DNA of 64,000 nucleotides from Pyrinomonadaceae bacterium. Its GTDB lineage: Bacteria; Acidobacteriota; Blastocatellia; Pyrinomonadales; Pyrinomonadaceae. The notes under the pieces are model-generated. The model did not search any database. It was given only the letters and a program-made list of their open reading frames with translations, and was not told the origin of the DNA. Shown here piece by piece: positions 1 through 8,894 of the stretch. Location of the stretch: positions 62,001 to 126,000 of the forward strand of contig JACMJZ010000034.1 of NCBI GenBank assembly GCA_014380365.1, written 5' to 3'. The translations under genes and the position numbers were made by a program. The stretch's first letter is position 1, and the number at the start of each line of letters is the position of its first letter.

Positions 1-55
1 TTCCAAGAGCTTTCATAAACTCCTGCAAACGCGCGGTGGTTACTTTTTCACGCAT
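1..55 (-). CDS. Partial CDS, N-terminus only, possibly nucleotidyltransferase-like
   Basis: On the minus strand an ATG at 55-53 opens a frame that runs off the left edge, giving about 18 residues that begin MREKVTTARLQEFMKALG. It overlaps the 3' end of the preceding 91-residue gene by 16 bases, which suggests translational coupling. The start resembles N-termini I associate with small nucleotidyltransferase-like proteins encoded next to a short partner, but that is recall on very little sequence. Product is effectively unknown. Confidence 0.35.
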   Translation of the reverse strand, partial: MREKVTTARLQEFMKALG

Positions 56-315
56 TCTGCTGCTCGTTCGTAGCTGACTAGTCTTCGTATGAAGGCGTTG
101 TATCGTGAGTGGGCTGAGTCCTGGTCGGTCTCGGAGAGTAGATCGTAAAGCCGGTGTTCCGGATTAGTTGGCAAGTGGTCAGGCAGTTCAAGGCCCAAAC
201 GTTTCAGCCTGGGAGACCCAATTGCAACCAACAAGGCGGCGACAGTCTCGCGGCCATCGTGCAAGTCCCGGACGCCGGCTTCAATGAGATCCTCGCCTGG
301 TAAACCATCGGTCAT
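40..315 (-). CDS. Conserved-looking hypothetical protein, 91 aa
   Basis: Small soluble protein with no signal peptide or membrane segment and no motif I recognise. It is mixed in charge, with Asp/Glu/Arg-rich stretches and a predicted mostly helical composition. It begins 32 bases after the nuoN stop on the same strand, so it could be read through from the nuo operon. It overlaps the next gene, which starts at 55. A small-protein/nucleotidyltransferase pair is one possible reading (an antitoxin-like arrangement), but nothing in the sequence proves it. Confidence 0.55.
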   Translation of the reverse strand: MTDGLPGEDLIEAGVRDLHDGRETVAALLVAIGSPRLKRLGLELPDHLPTNPEHRLYDLLSETDQDSAHSRYNAFIRRLVSYERAAECVKK

Positions 316-347
316 GCTTCGATTCTAGGGCCGCAAGTCGGTATTTG

Positions 348-1880
348 CTAAGGCGCAACCAGCTTCTGGACAATCTTAATGAGCGGCTGTGGGTAAACGC
401 CGATGGCGATGATGCCGACCAGCGATGCCACCAGCGCCGTTTGCAAGGCTGGGGAAAGTGACAACGGCTGATCGTCCGCGACGCGGTCACCCAGATACAT
501 TACGCGGATGAAGCGCACGTAGTAGTAGAAGGAAACGACGGTGTTGATAATGGCCCAGCCGGCGAGCCAGTAGTACCAACTCTTGCCGTCCGTACGCCCT
601 CGCTCAAGTAGCCCGCCAAAAAGAAAGTACTTGCCAATAAAACCGCCGGTCATCGGCAGCCCGCCTAGTGACAGCATGAAGATCCCCATCATCGCGGCCA
701 TGGCCGGAGCTTTCTGAGCAAGTCCGGTCAGATCGTCAACATTGTCCCCGATGATTCCACGCCGTCGTAGACTGATGATGATTCCGAAAGCACCCATGTT
801 CATGAGCGTGTAAACCAGCAGATAGATCATCAGTCCGGTGTAGCCATAACTATTTCCCGCCACCAGTCCCAGCAATAAATAACCCGCGTTAGAGATCGAC
901 GAGTAAGCCAGCAGCCGCTTCGAGTTTTCCTGCGTAACCGCGGCCCAGTTTCCCACCATGATCGTGATCGCGGCGACCAGGCCAAGCAGCGGCGCCCAGT
1001 CTGCGCGCATAGACGGCAGCGCCTCAAACAAAATGCGCGCGTACAACGCGAAGCTGGCAGCTTTTGAACCCGTGGATAAAAACGCGGTGACCGAGGTTGG
1101 CGCGCCTTCGTAAGCGTCGGGAGCCCACATGTGAAACGGCACGGCGGCGATCTTGAAAAACAAACCAGCGGCGAGTGCGATCATGCCGAGCAACAGCATC
1201 GGCCTGAGTTTCGCCAAATCGCTGGCTGGGTCTGCCGCAATTGATCCGAACACCCGCCCGACTTCCTGACCAATCTCACCAAGATTCGTCGAACCGGCAA
1301 CTCCGTAAAGCAGCGACATGCCGTAGAGCAAAACGCCGGACGAGAATGCGCCCAGCAGGAAATACTTCATCGCCGCTTCGTTCGAACGCTTCTCGCGCTT
1401 TGTGAAAGCCACCAGGACGTAGAATGTGAGGGCCATCAGTTCCAGACTGATGTAGAGCAGAATCAGATCATATCCGCAGCCCAGGAACATCATTCCGACG
1501 GTGGCGAAGAGGACCAGCGCGTAGTATTCACCGTGCTGTTCGCCCTCGATATCCAGGTAGCGCGTGGATATCGCAATTGCGAGCGACGCGGCGATGAGGA
1601 AAATTGCCTTGAACACGATCGCAAATCCGTCGATGCGCACCATCCCGTAGAATCCGGTAACGGGGAGATCGGTGTACCACCACTGAACTCCCAGAGAGAG
1701 TGCGGCGAGGGCGATGCCAATGAGCGAAAAGTAGGCGGTGAGTTTGCTCTTGCGATATGGCAGCACCACTTCCATCACCAACGCAACGCACCCGCAGAGC
1801 GTCAGGATCAGCTCCGGCGCGATTAGTTGTAAGTCGACTGCGTTGAATAACGCGGTGGTGTTGGCTTGTAATAAAAGCAT
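348..1880 (-). CDS. nuoN: NADH-quinone oxidoreductase subunit N
   Basis: One of the three antiporter-like proton-pumping subunits in the membrane arm of respiratory complex I. The 510-residue length and about 14 hydrophobic segments fit the family. The proton-channel signature around 'PFHMWAPDAYEGAPT' (about residues 247-261) and the 'LLAYSSISNAGY' segment (about 325-336) are diagnostic. It is the last nuo gene of the block, after nuoM and a small interposed secreted protein. Nothing is truncated or missing. Identification is secure. Confidence 0.97.
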   Translation of the reverse strand: MLLLQANTTALFNAVDLQLIAPELILTLCGCVALVMEVVLPYRKSKLTAYFSLIGIALAALSLGVQWWYTDLPVTGFYGMVRIDGFAIVFKAIFLIAASLAIAISTRYLDIEGEQHGEYYALVLFATVGMMFLGCGYDLILLYISLELMALTFYVLVAFTKREKRSNEAAMKYFLLGAFSSGVLLYGMSLLYGVAGSTNLGEIGQEVGRVFGSIAADPASDLAKLRPMLLLGMIALAAGLFFKIAAVPFHMWAPDAYEGAPTSVTAFLSTGSKAASFALYARILFEALPSMRADWAPLLGLVAAITIMVGNWAAVTQENSKRLLAYSSISNAGYLLLGLVAGNSYGYTGLMIYLLVYTLMNMGAFGIIISLRRRGIIGDNVDDLTGLAQKAPAMAAMMGIFMLSLGGLPMTGGFIGKYFLFGGLLERGRTDGKSWYYWLAGWAIINTVVSFYYYVRFIRVMYLGDRVADDQPLSLSPALQTALVASLVGIIAIGVYPQPLIKIVQKLVAP

Positions 1881-1905
1881 CTGGTCAGTGGCTAGGTCTA
1901 TAGCG

Positions 1906-2301
1906 TTAACAGCGTTTTCGCTTCAGAAAGACGGGCTTCTTCTCGGAAGCGCGTTGAAGTCTCAAACCGGCGGTTGTCACCGTTCCGGAAAACTTGTCGT
2001 CTTCATCGCGTCCGGCAAGCCGGATCGTGAAACTGATCTTCGCGCCATTGACGTCGACCTCCGCTGTCGCTGGGTCTGGCAGTTCAACTCCACCGCCAGC
2101 CTCTTGCACGATGGCATGGATCCCGCCGCCGCCATCGATCAGCATTACCCGCATGCCCACCAAATCCCCCGACTCTTTGCCAACCGTGAGGTTTTCATAA
2201 GTGCCTTCTATGCGAACCGGCGGCATCTTCTGTGGAATCACAGTCAGCGCGGCTGCTGATAAAAAACTGGCGATTAAGACCATCCGAATGATTGGCTTCA
2301 T
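1906..2301 (-). CDS. Small secreted hypothetical protein between nuoM and nuoN
   Basis: A 131-residue protein with an N-terminal signal peptide (basic MKPIIR start, then a hydrophobic stretch to about residue 22). The mature part is rich in Gly, Val and Asp, consistent with a small beta-sheet domain. It has no catalytic motif I recognise. It sits 25 bases before nuoN and 36 after nuoM on the same strand, so it should be cotranscribed with complex I. A periplasmic accessory role is only a guess from position. Confidence 0.65.
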   Translation of the reverse strand: MKPIIRMVLIASFLSAAALTVIPQKMPPVRIEGTYENLTVGKESGDLVGMRVMLIDGGGGIHAIVQEAGGGVELPDPATAEVDVNGAKISFTIRLAGRDEDDKFSGTVTTAGLRLQRASEKKPVFLKRKRC

Positions 2302-2337
2302 AAAATCTCCCTGTGTGTTTGAGCTTTCTATCTTTGC

Positions 2338-4038
2338 TTACTTTTCATTTGTAACCGCGGCCCTCTCCGGAGGTGGCACTGTCGCGGGCAAACCCTGGAT
2401 TGGATACGTGGGACGTATTTGGCGAACTACTGCGTTTACGGGTCGTTCGATGTACTCGAGAAACGGTTTCGGGTAGATGCCGATCCAGAGCGACATGATT
2501 ACGAGCGGCGTCATATAGATCCACTCACGAGAGCTCAGGTCGGTTAGCGTTTCGTTCTTCGGATTGTCGATCGTGCCGAAGAACATCCGCTGGTACAGCC
2601 ACAGCATGTAGCCAGCGTTCAGGATAATTCCCAGAGCGCCCCAGGCTGCCCAATACGGATTTGCCTCGAAAGCTCCGCGCAGCGCCAGAAACTCGGAAAT
2701 GAAAACGCATAGCAGCGGCAATCCAATCGCGGTCATCACCATCGAGAGAAATATTGCCGCGTAGCCGGGCATGACGTGTGACAGCCCGCCAAACTCCGCG
2801 ACGTTGCGCGTGTGCCGGCGTTCGTAAATGATTCCGACTAACAGGAAGAGGGCTGCGGAGTAGATTCCGTGGTTGATCATGTGCAGCACTGCACCGTTGA
2901 CGCCATTGGGATTGAGCGAAAACAATCCGAGCATCACGATGCCCATCGACGAAACTGACGAATACGCGACCAGCTTTTTCACGTCGCCATCTCTCTTCAC
3001 CACGAAATACATCGCCGCCAGTGCGCCGTAGATGATTCCCACAATGGCAAGGAAGATCATTACGCTGCGCACACCAAACGATCCGAAAAACGACTCGTCC
3101 GCCGACGCCGCGGGGAACATGGGCAGGTTGAAACGGAAGAAGCCGTAGGTTCCCAACTTCAGCAAGATACCGGCGAGAATAACTGAGCCGGCCGTGGGCG
3201 CTTCCACGTGCGCATCCGGAAGCCAGGTGTGAAACGGGAACATCGGCACCTTGATTGCGAAGCCGAGTGCGAACGCAAAAAACAGCAGTACCTGCATCGT
3301 GCCCATCGGGATGACTGAACCGAGCGCCTGCATGTGGAGAATATTAAAAGTGCCGGTGCCATTGTCCGCCGCTACCTGAACAGACCTTGCGACCATTGCA
3401 ACCGCTTCACTGTTCCCCGCCAGCATGTCTTTCGTGGCCTGTGTGATCTGCGAGGTCAGTGCGAGGTCCTGGGTCAGGAAGTACATCTTCAAGACGCCGA
3501 GCAACATGACAACTGATCCTACGAGCGTGTACAGGAAGAACTTTATGGCCGCATACAATCTGTTCTCACCACCCCAGATACCAATTAGGAAATACATCGG
3601 CACCAGGGACACTTCGAAGAACAGGTAGAAGAGGAACAAGTCCATCGAAGTAAACACTCCGACAACCGCCGTCTGGAGCAGAAGCAACAGTATGTAGTAT
3701 TCCTTTTCGCGCTTCTCGATATATTTCCACGACGACAACGCAGCAATAACTCCCAATAAGGTTGTCAGTACGATTAACAGCACGGCGGTTCCGTCGACGC
3801 CCATTTGGTAGCGCGCGCCAATCGAAGGAATCCACGTGCAGTCCTCGAGAAACTGCATTCCACCCATCCCGCGGTTGTAAGCGAGGAGAAGCAGCGACGC
3901 GACGAAGGCCAGTCCAAACCAGGCGGTGGCAAACTTCTTGATGCTCGTCCCCTGTGTCTTCTTGAAGAGTGCGAGAATGATGATGGCCCCAACTGTGGGA
4001 AGCCAGGTGACGATTGAAAGTATCGGAAGACTTTTCAT
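2338..4038 (-). CDS. nuoM: NADH-quinone oxidoreductase subunit M
   Basis: Antiporter-like membrane subunit of complex I, 566 residues with about 14 membrane segments. The signature 'FPFHTWLPDAHVEAP' (near residue 268) and 'KKLVAYSSVSSMGIVMLG' (near 353) identify NuoM rather than NuoN or NuoL. Its C-terminal tail is slightly long and ends in a charged, proline-containing stretch. It is followed by the small secreted gene and nuoN, and preceded by nuoL across a repeat-filled 134-base spacer. Confidence 0.97.
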   Translation of the reverse strand: MKSLPILSIVTWLPTVGAIIILALFKKTQGTSIKKFATAWFGLAFVASLLLLAYNRGMGGMQFLEDCTWIPSIGARYQMGVDGTAVLLIVLTTLLGVIAALSSWKYIEKREKEYYILLLLLQTAVVGVFTSMDLFLFYLFFEVSLVPMYFLIGIWGGENRLYAAIKFFLYTLVGSVVMLLGVLKMYFLTQDLALTSQITQATKDMLAGNSEAVAMVARSVQVAADNGTGTFNILHMQALGSVIPMGTMQVLLFFAFALGFAIKVPMFPFHTWLPDAHVEAPTAGSVILAGILLKLGTYGFFRFNLPMFPAASADESFFGSFGVRSVMIFLAIVGIIYGALAAMYFVVKRDGDVKKLVAYSSVSSMGIVMLGLFSLNPNGVNGAVLHMINHGIYSAALFLLVGIIYERRHTRNVAEFGGLSHVMPGYAAIFLSMVMTAIGLPLLCVFISEFLALRGAFEANPYWAAWGALGIILNAGYMLWLYQRMFFGTIDNPKNETLTDLSSREWIYMTPLVIMSLWIGIYPKPFLEYIERPVNAVVRQIRPTYPIQGLPATVPPPERAAVTNEK

Positions 4039-4172
4039 AAGTTTCTAGTCCGTAGTTAGTGGTCAGTTGTCCGTGGTCCGTACGTTGTGACTTGAAGCAT
4101 TGCACCATCAAGCCGCAAGCTCTCCTGCCTGTCAGCCGCCACTGACTACTGACAACTGACCACTGACTACTT
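4039..4172. repeat. 7-bp-word inverted repeat between nuoL and nuoM
   Basis: The left arm (about 4045-4080) is made of variants of the words GTCAGTT, GTCCGTG and GTTAGTG. The right arm (about 4133-4170) is the same material inverted (ACTGACTACTGACAACTGACC). The arms would pair in the nuo transcript. The middle has no coding potential. Confidence 0.8.
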
Positions 4173-6650
4173 TCAAAACCAGGTGGCGAACATTGCCTTG
4201 AACGCCGTCGTGATATCGGCGCCAAAAAACAGGATCACCGCGAGCACCAACCCCAACACCATCACCAGCGCGTAGTTTTGCGTAAAGCCGGTTTGCGCCG
4301 CACGGAACAGGGGCGACATCAGTCGCATAACAAAAGCGGCGATCGCGTTAACCAGCCCATCGACAAAGTATCGGTCAGTAAAGCCCGTCACACGGCTGGC
4401 TAGTCTTGTCAAACCCGCTGAACCATTGACCGCGCCGTCGATGACCTTGGAATCAAACGCGAACACAGCCCGCGCCGCGTCCATGGTTCGACGCGTCACC
4501 GCCCAGCCAAAAAACTCGTCTACCCAATATTTGTTGTAGCTGGCCTGATAAAGCGGACGCAGGCGCGCAGCCCAGATGTCCGGCAACCCGGGCTTCTTCA
4601 CATAGAAAAGCCAACCCAGCGCCATCCCCAGGCCGGCAACCAAAAGCGAAATGATGATGAACACCACCTCGGTCAACCAATGCTTATGCACGACGGACTC
4701 GACTGTGTGTGCGAGATTGAAACCTTCATGGCCATATGGCGGAGGAGGTTCCGCATGGACTGGCTCAGTCGTCAACACTGAAGTGGTCGCGTGTCTCTCA
4801 ACCAATTCGGGCCGTCTGCCGAAACTGTCAACGACTTCATGCGTGCCAAAGAACCGCGTGGTTGGGTTCCAGATTATGGGATCGAGAAAGTTGACTATGT
4901 TCATCCGCCCGCCGACGTGATGGCCGCCAGTGAAAGCTGGGCTGATTCCCACAAACCCGCCAATCGTCGCCAGCACGGCAAGCACTGCCAGCGGCACCCA
5001 CATTGAAGGCGGCGACTCGTGTGGAATGTGCACGTGGTGCGTTGGCGTCTCGTGATCTGCCCCGTGCACTTCGTGCCCCGGTGCGTGGTCGTGCTGATTG
5101 TCGAGAAACCTCTCTTTGCCCCAGAACGTCATCGCCATCAGACGCGTCATGTAAAACGCCGTGCAGGTGGCGGCGATAGTTCCGACGATCCAGACGATCC
5201 AGCCAACCGGGACATATCTGGTCGAAGCCGCGCTCCAAAGAATCTCGTCTTTCGACCAGAAGCCGCTGAACGGAATGATGCCGCAGATGGCGAGCCAGCC
5301 GGCGAGGAACGTCAGGTAGGTGTAGGGCATGTACTTCCTGAGCCCGCCCATCCGCCGCATATCCTGCTCGTGATGCATGCCATGAATGACGCTGCCGGCT
5401 CCGAGGAACATGAGCGCCTTGAAGAACGCGTGCGTCATCACGTGAAAGATGCCGATGGCAAAGGCGCCCACACCGCAGGCCATAAACATGAAACCGAGCT
5501 GCGAAACTGTCGAGTAAGCCAGAACCTTTTTAATGTCGTTTTGAGTGATGCCGATTGTCGCGGCAAACAGCGCGGTCGCTGCGCCAACTACGGCCACCAC
5601 CGTCATCATCGTTTGCGAATGCTGGAAGATGACGTTCGTGCGGGTCAACATGTAGAGCCCGGCGGTGACCATCGTGGCGGCGTGAATTAAAGCAGAGACG
5701 GGAGTTGGGCCGGCCATCGCGTCGGGCAACCAAACATGCAGCGGCAGCTGGGCCGACTTACCACATGCGCCGACGAAAAGTCCGAGCGCAATCCACGACA
5801 GGATTCCCCAGTTTCCTAAGGGCTCGAGCGGAAAATTGGCGGCCTGTCCAAAGACGTCCGTGTATTGAGTCGTCCCAAACGTAGCGATGACCCCAAAGAT
5901 GGCGAGGGCAAATCCGAAGTCGCCCACGCGATTCGTGATAAACGCCTTGCGCGAAGCGTTAGCCGCTTCCGGTCGATCGAAGTAGTAACCGATCAGCAGG
6001 TATGAGCAGAGCCCCACCCCTTCCCAGCCGACAAACATCATCAGGAAATTCGAGCCCATCACCAGCACGAGCATCGAAAACATGAAGAGACCCATGTAAG
6101 CGAAAAACCTGTAGAAGCCTGGATCGCCGTGCATATAGCCGGTGGCAAAAACGAAAATACACAAGCCCACACCGGTGACTACCAGCATGAAGATCGAAGA
6201 CAGTGCGTCGAGTTGGTAACTCCATTCGACATCCAGAACCGACGCGCGTTCCTCCTCGTTGTGCCCTCTGAGCACGGATATTGTCCCACCCCGCAATCGC
6301 TCTTCCGGTGTCATCTCCGCTAAACGCTTCGCCCATTCCTCTCTGGCAGACTCCTGGACAGCAACCATGGATCGAGCACTACCGCCTTGCGTGAAGCGCA
6401 CCGCTCCGCCTGGTATCCATGAATAGGACGCACCATCCTGGCTGGTGACGTAAACGTTGGGCCAGATGGCGCCGCTACCGAAAGCGTACGAATAAACTGA
6501 CGCGAGAGTAATTAGAAAGGCGAGCGCAATCGACCCCACTGCAATGCCGCCGATGAGCCGTTCAGAAAAACGGAGTTTCCGCCCGAGCAGCCCATTGATG
6601 GCCGCACCGGCGAGAGGGAGAAGTGGAACTAGCCAGATGTATCGATACAT
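4173..6650 (-). CDS. nuoL: NADH-quinone oxidoreductase subunit L, enlarged
   Basis: The largest antiporter-like subunit of complex I, which carries the long lateral helix in known structures. At 825 residues it is well above the roughly 610-650 usual for the family. The core is normal, with 'LPLHVWLPDAMAGPTP' near residue 305 and 'VLAYSTVSQLGFMFMACG' near 380. The extra length is a hydrophilic insert between the second and third membrane segments (about 69-143, including a charged helix EEWAKRLAEMTPEERL), a His-rich loop at about 515-550, and another soluble loop with many His and Pro residues before the C-terminal helices. Confidence 0.96.
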   Translation of the reverse strand: MYRYIWLVPLLPLAGAAINGLLGRKLRFSERLIGGIAVGSIALAFLITLASVYSYAFGSGAIWPNVYVTSQDGASYSWIPGGAVRFTQGGSARSMVAVQESAREEWAKRLAEMTPEERLRGGTISVLRGHNEEERASVLDVEWSYQLDALSSIFMLVVTGVGLCIFVFATGYMHGDPGFYRFFAYMGLFMFSMLVLVMGSNFLMMFVGWEGVGLCSYLLIGYYFDRPEAANASRKAFITNRVGDFGFALAIFGVIATFGTTQYTDVFGQAANFPLEPLGNWGILSWIALGLFVGACGKSAQLPLHVWLPDAMAGPTPVSALIHAATMVTAGLYMLTRTNVIFQHSQTMMTVVAVVGAATALFAATIGITQNDIKKVLAYSTVSQLGFMFMACGVGAFAIGIFHVMTHAFFKALMFLGAGSVIHGMHHEQDMRRMGGLRKYMPYTYLTFLAGWLAICGIIPFSGFWSKDEILWSAASTRYVPVGWIVWIVGTIAATCTAFYMTRLMAMTFWGKERFLDNQHDHAPGHEVHGADHETPTHHVHIPHESPPSMWVPLAVLAVLATIGGFVGISPAFTGGHHVGGRMNIVNFLDPIIWNPTTRFFGTHEVVDSFGRRPELVERHATTSVLTTEPVHAEPPPPYGHEGFNLAHTVESVVHKHWLTEVVFIIISLLVAGLGMALGWLFYVKKPGLPDIWAARLRPLYQASYNKYWVDEFFGWAVTRRTMDAARAVFAFDSKVIDGAVNGSAGLTRLASRVTGFTDRYFVDGLVNAIAAFVMRLMSPLFRAAQTGFTQNYALVMVLGLVLAVILFFGADITTAFKAMFATWF

Positions 6651-6779
6651 GAAAGCAGTCAGTGGTCCGTTGTCAGTGGTCAGTGTCAGTCAATGGTTAT
6701 TTGCCGGTAGCCCAGTTCACTGAACGCGCGTACCGTAACGCAAACAACTGACAACTGACTACTGACAACGGACAAGTTT
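6651..6779. repeat. 7-bp-word inverted repeat between nuoK and nuoL
   Basis: Left arm at about 6656-6697 (CAGTGGTCCGTTGTCAGTGG and variants). Right arm at about 6744-6775 (CAACTGACAACTGACTACTG). It is the same word family as the element between nuoL and nuoM, and fills almost the whole spacer. Confidence 0.8.
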
Positions 6780-7199
6780 CTACCATTTGAGAATATCAAT
6801 CTCGTCCACCCAGATCGTTTCCTTATTCCGATAGAGCGCAATCACAATTCCTAAACCAATCGCCGCTTCAGCCGCCGCCACCACGATCACGAACACGGCA
6901 AAGATTTGACCGGCCACAGCATTCATGTTGCCCGTCTCCTGCAAGTAACGAGACATTGCGATGAAGTTGAGATTCGCAGCGTTGAGTATCAACTCGATCG
7001 ACATGAAGATAACGATGATGTTGCGGCGGGTTAGCACGCCGGCAACGCCAATAATGAACAGCAGCGCGCCAATGATTAGAAACTTCGAGAGGTCAGGGTG
7101 TTGTGCCTTTTCCCAGACCAGCGCCATGCGACCTTGACTCTGTTCCTGAAACAACAGGCCAAGGACGGGTGTGAAAATCTTGAAAATCAGGAGGAGCAT
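6780..7199 (-). CDS. nuoK: NADH-quinone oxidoreductase subunit K
   Basis: Small three-helix membrane subunit of complex I that links the antiporter subunits to the quinone module. The helix with '[14 protein letters not shown]' carries the conserved glutamate of the proton path. The open frame gives 139 residues against about 100 in the family. The ATG at 7127 (giving 115 residues) is preceded by an AAGG ribosome-binding site, while the ATG at 7199 has none, so the shorter start is plausible. The gene starts 5 bases after the nuoJ stop. Confidence 0.95.
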   Translation of the reverse strand: MLLLIFKIFTPVLGLLFQEQSQGRMALVWEKAQHPDLSKFLIIGALLFIIGVAGVLTRRNIIVIFMSIELILNAANLNFIAMSRYLQETGNMNAVAGQIFAVFVIVVAAAEAAIGLGIVIALYRNKETIWVDEIDILKW

Positions 7200-7204
7200 C
7201 GTTG

Positions 7205-7888
7205 TTATTCAGTCGCTGGCACTTCTGCTAGTTCGGGATCCTTAATCGCTTCCTTTTCCAAGACGTCCGGCGCTACGTCATCAACCGCAGCTTCCTGCTT
7301 GAGTGTGCGCGCCAGCATCACTGAACCAATGATCGCCACCAGCAAAAGCACGCTGGCCACTTCAAAGGGCAACGAACCAAAACGATAAAGGCCATTGCCA
7401 ACCCACTCCGTTCCTTTTGTTATCTTGGAAGCGCCCGTTGCTGATGCGGCCAGGTTTTGATCGGCGGCCCGGCGCTCGGCGCCTGTCTGAGCAATCGTTG
7501 CTGCGTCTCGCTTTTGAATGCCTTCGTAACCAACGTTGAGCGCGTAGATAAGTCCGGCTACCAGCAAGCCGCAGAAGATAACGCTGGTCGTAACCTGTCG
7601 AGACCGGTTGAAAATCTCTTCCTGCCCACGCTCTTCCTCGCCCACGTTGACGAGCATGATCACAAACAGAAACAAGACCATTACGCCACCGACGTAAACA
7701 AGTATTTGAACGCCGGCGATGAATTCTGCATGAAGGAGAATGAAGAGTGCCGCGACGGAGACGAGCGAAGAAATCAGAAAGAGCGCGCTGTGAATGGTGT
7801 TGCGCGCCATCACGGTCAGGAGACCCGCAAAGATGGCGGCGATAGAGAAAACCCAGAAGAAGACTGCTTCCCAGCCAGAAAGGACCAT
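7205..7888 (-). CDS. nuoJ: NADH-quinone oxidoreductase subunit J
   Basis: Five-helix membrane subunit of complex I. The N-terminal helices contain the family's '[10 protein letters not shown]' and '[20 protein letters not shown]' features, including the pi-bulge helix region. The protein is 227 residues. After the last helix it carries an acidic, alanine-rich tail of about 35 residues (ending EVPATE), longer than in E. coli. There is also an extended soluble loop at about 124-165 between helices. nuoK follows almost directly; a four-helix-bundle gene precedes it. Confidence 0.95.
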   Translation of the reverse strand: MVLSGWEAVFFWVFSIAAIFAGLLTVMARNTIHSALFLISSLVSVAALFILLHAEFIAGVQILVYVGGVMVLFLFVIMLVNVGEEERGQEEIFNRSRQVTTSVIFCGLLVAGLIYALNVGYEGIQKRDAATIAQTGAERRAADQNLAASATGASKITKGTEWVGNGLYRFGSLPFEVASVLLLVAIIGSVMLARTLKQEAAVDDVAPDVLEKEAIKDPELAEVPATE

Positions 7889-7920
7889 AACTATGAATGA
7901 TGAACGCTGAACGATGAATT
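7889..7920. repeat. Short 7-bp-word array upstream of nuoJ
   Basis: Four tandem variants of the word TGAATGA/TGAACGC fill the 32-base gap between the four-helix-bundle gene and nuoJ. Related words occur again at 8279-8320, inverted, on the other side of that gene. The small gene is therefore bracketed by the two arms. Confidence 0.65.
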
Positions 7921-8307
7921 CTAAGTCCGTCTCTTGACGGTTTTAACTGAAGCTACAAAAATTGCCGCTAGTTCGTCTGCTTCCTTGCACAAATCGGAAA
8001 GTCGCTCTTTGGTGACAATCCCACTATCAGTCAAAAGATTCAGCCAGTAAATAGTTTCTTCAAGCTCTTGCAGGCCACCTTGCAGCTTGCTGATAAACTC
8101 GGCGTTCGATCTTGCTCTTGTCGCTTCATGATAGTGAGCGCCGACCGATGTGCCGCTTCGGAGAAGCTGCTTGCCCAGAACCTGAGCTTCAGCAGTCTTA
8201 GGCAGCGATGTGTAAAGCCGGACTATTCTGAGAGCGAACGAACGCGTTCGTAGCCGAAGATCGGTTGTCCTCCCCTCGTCTGACTGTCCGCCTTCATCAT
8301 TCATCAT
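7921..8307 (-). CDS. Four-helix-bundle (S23-type) protein inside the nuo operon
   Basis: A 128-residue, all-helical soluble protein. The segments 'LYTSLPKTAEAQVLGKQLLR', 'SGTSVGAHYHEATRA' and 'LQELEETIYWL' match the four-helix-bundle family first known from intervening sequences of 23S rRNA. Members are also common as solitary genes of unknown function. Here it lies between nuoI and nuoJ on the same strand, 14 bases after which nuoI's coding end lies at 8322. About 16 N-terminal residues (MMNDEGGQSDEGRTTD) are encoded by repeat-like DNA, so a later non-ATG start is possible. No complex I role is known. Confidence 0.8.
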   Translation of the reverse strand: MMNDEGGQSDEGRTTDLRLRTRSFALRIVRLYTSLPKTAEAQVLGKQLLRSGTSVGAHYHEATRARSNAEFISKLQGGLQELEETIYWLNLLTDSGIVTKERLSDLCKEADELAAIFVASVKTVKRRT

Positions 8308-8321
8308 TCATAGTTCATCAT

Positions 8322-8855
8322 TTACCTGGTGTACTTGACCGTTTCCCTGCCCTGCTCGAGCATTTCGCGGTTCCAAACGAATCCGGCGCGCGAGTAAGTT
8401 GCCAGCTCAAAGTCCTGCGTCAACTCCAGACAATATGTCGGGCAAGCTTCCTGGCAGAGAGCGCAAAACATGCAACGCGACGTGTCGAAGATAAACTCAT
8501 CGAGCACCTTCTTTTTGCGCGGCTTGCCGGCCACCATGATTTCAATGTCCAACGGAATTACGTCGATGCAATCCTCGGGACAGGCGATCGCGCAAAGGTT
8601 GCATGCGATGCAGAGCGTGTCGTGCGTTTCCGGATCCATGTTCAGCCGCGGGGCCCCATGGAAACGCGGCGCGACATCGGGACGTACTTTCGGATACTGC
8701 TCGGTATAAATTCCCTTGCCCGCAACCGGATCGCTGCCTGTAAGTGCGCCGATATTGTATTTGAGCGTGAGACGCAGACCTCGCAGGAGATCCACCATGA
8801 AGAAGCGCTGGACCTTTTCGATGAACTTTGGTTTTGGAACTTTAACTAAAGGCAT
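8322..8855 (-). CDS. nuoI: NADH-quinone oxidoreductase subunit I (2x[4Fe-4S] ferredoxin)
   Basis: Peripheral-arm subunit carrying iron-sulfur clusters N6a and N6b. Two four-cysteine motifs are present: CIACNLCAIACPEDCI and CMFCALCQEACPTYCLEL. The 177-residue length is normal. It lies between nuoH and the four-helix-bundle gene. It is one of the few peripheral subunits encoded here, together with NuoB, NuoC and NuoD. Confidence 0.97.
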   Translation of the reverse strand: MPLVKVPKPKFIEKVQRFFMVDLLRGLRLTLKYNIGALTGSDPVAGKGIYTEQYPKVRPDVAPRFHGAPRLNMDPETHDTLCIACNLCAIACPEDCIDVIPLDIEIMVAGKPRKKKVLDEFIFDTSRCMFCALCQEACPTYCLELTQDFELATYSRAGFVWNREMLEQGRETVKYTR

Positions 8856-8894
8856 AAGTACATTTCCGATTGCCCATTTCCGATTGCCAATTTA
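8856..8894. repeat. 14-bp tandem duplication between nuoH and nuoI
   Basis: Two adjacent copies of CATTTCCGATTGCC with small changes fill the 39-base spacer. The period is twice 7, which matches the word size of the other elements in this operon. Confidence 0.6.

Noticed and set aside
5019-5690. A 223-codon open frame on the plus strand opposite nuoL
   Set aside because: It is antisense to strongly conserved NuoL sequence and its composition (Arg/His-rich, no domain) is that of a shadow frame.
7921-8307. An rRNA intervening sequence at the four-helix-bundle gene
   Set aside because: The protein family is known from such elements, but no 23S rRNA sequence is present on either side; the flanks are nuoI and nuoJ.
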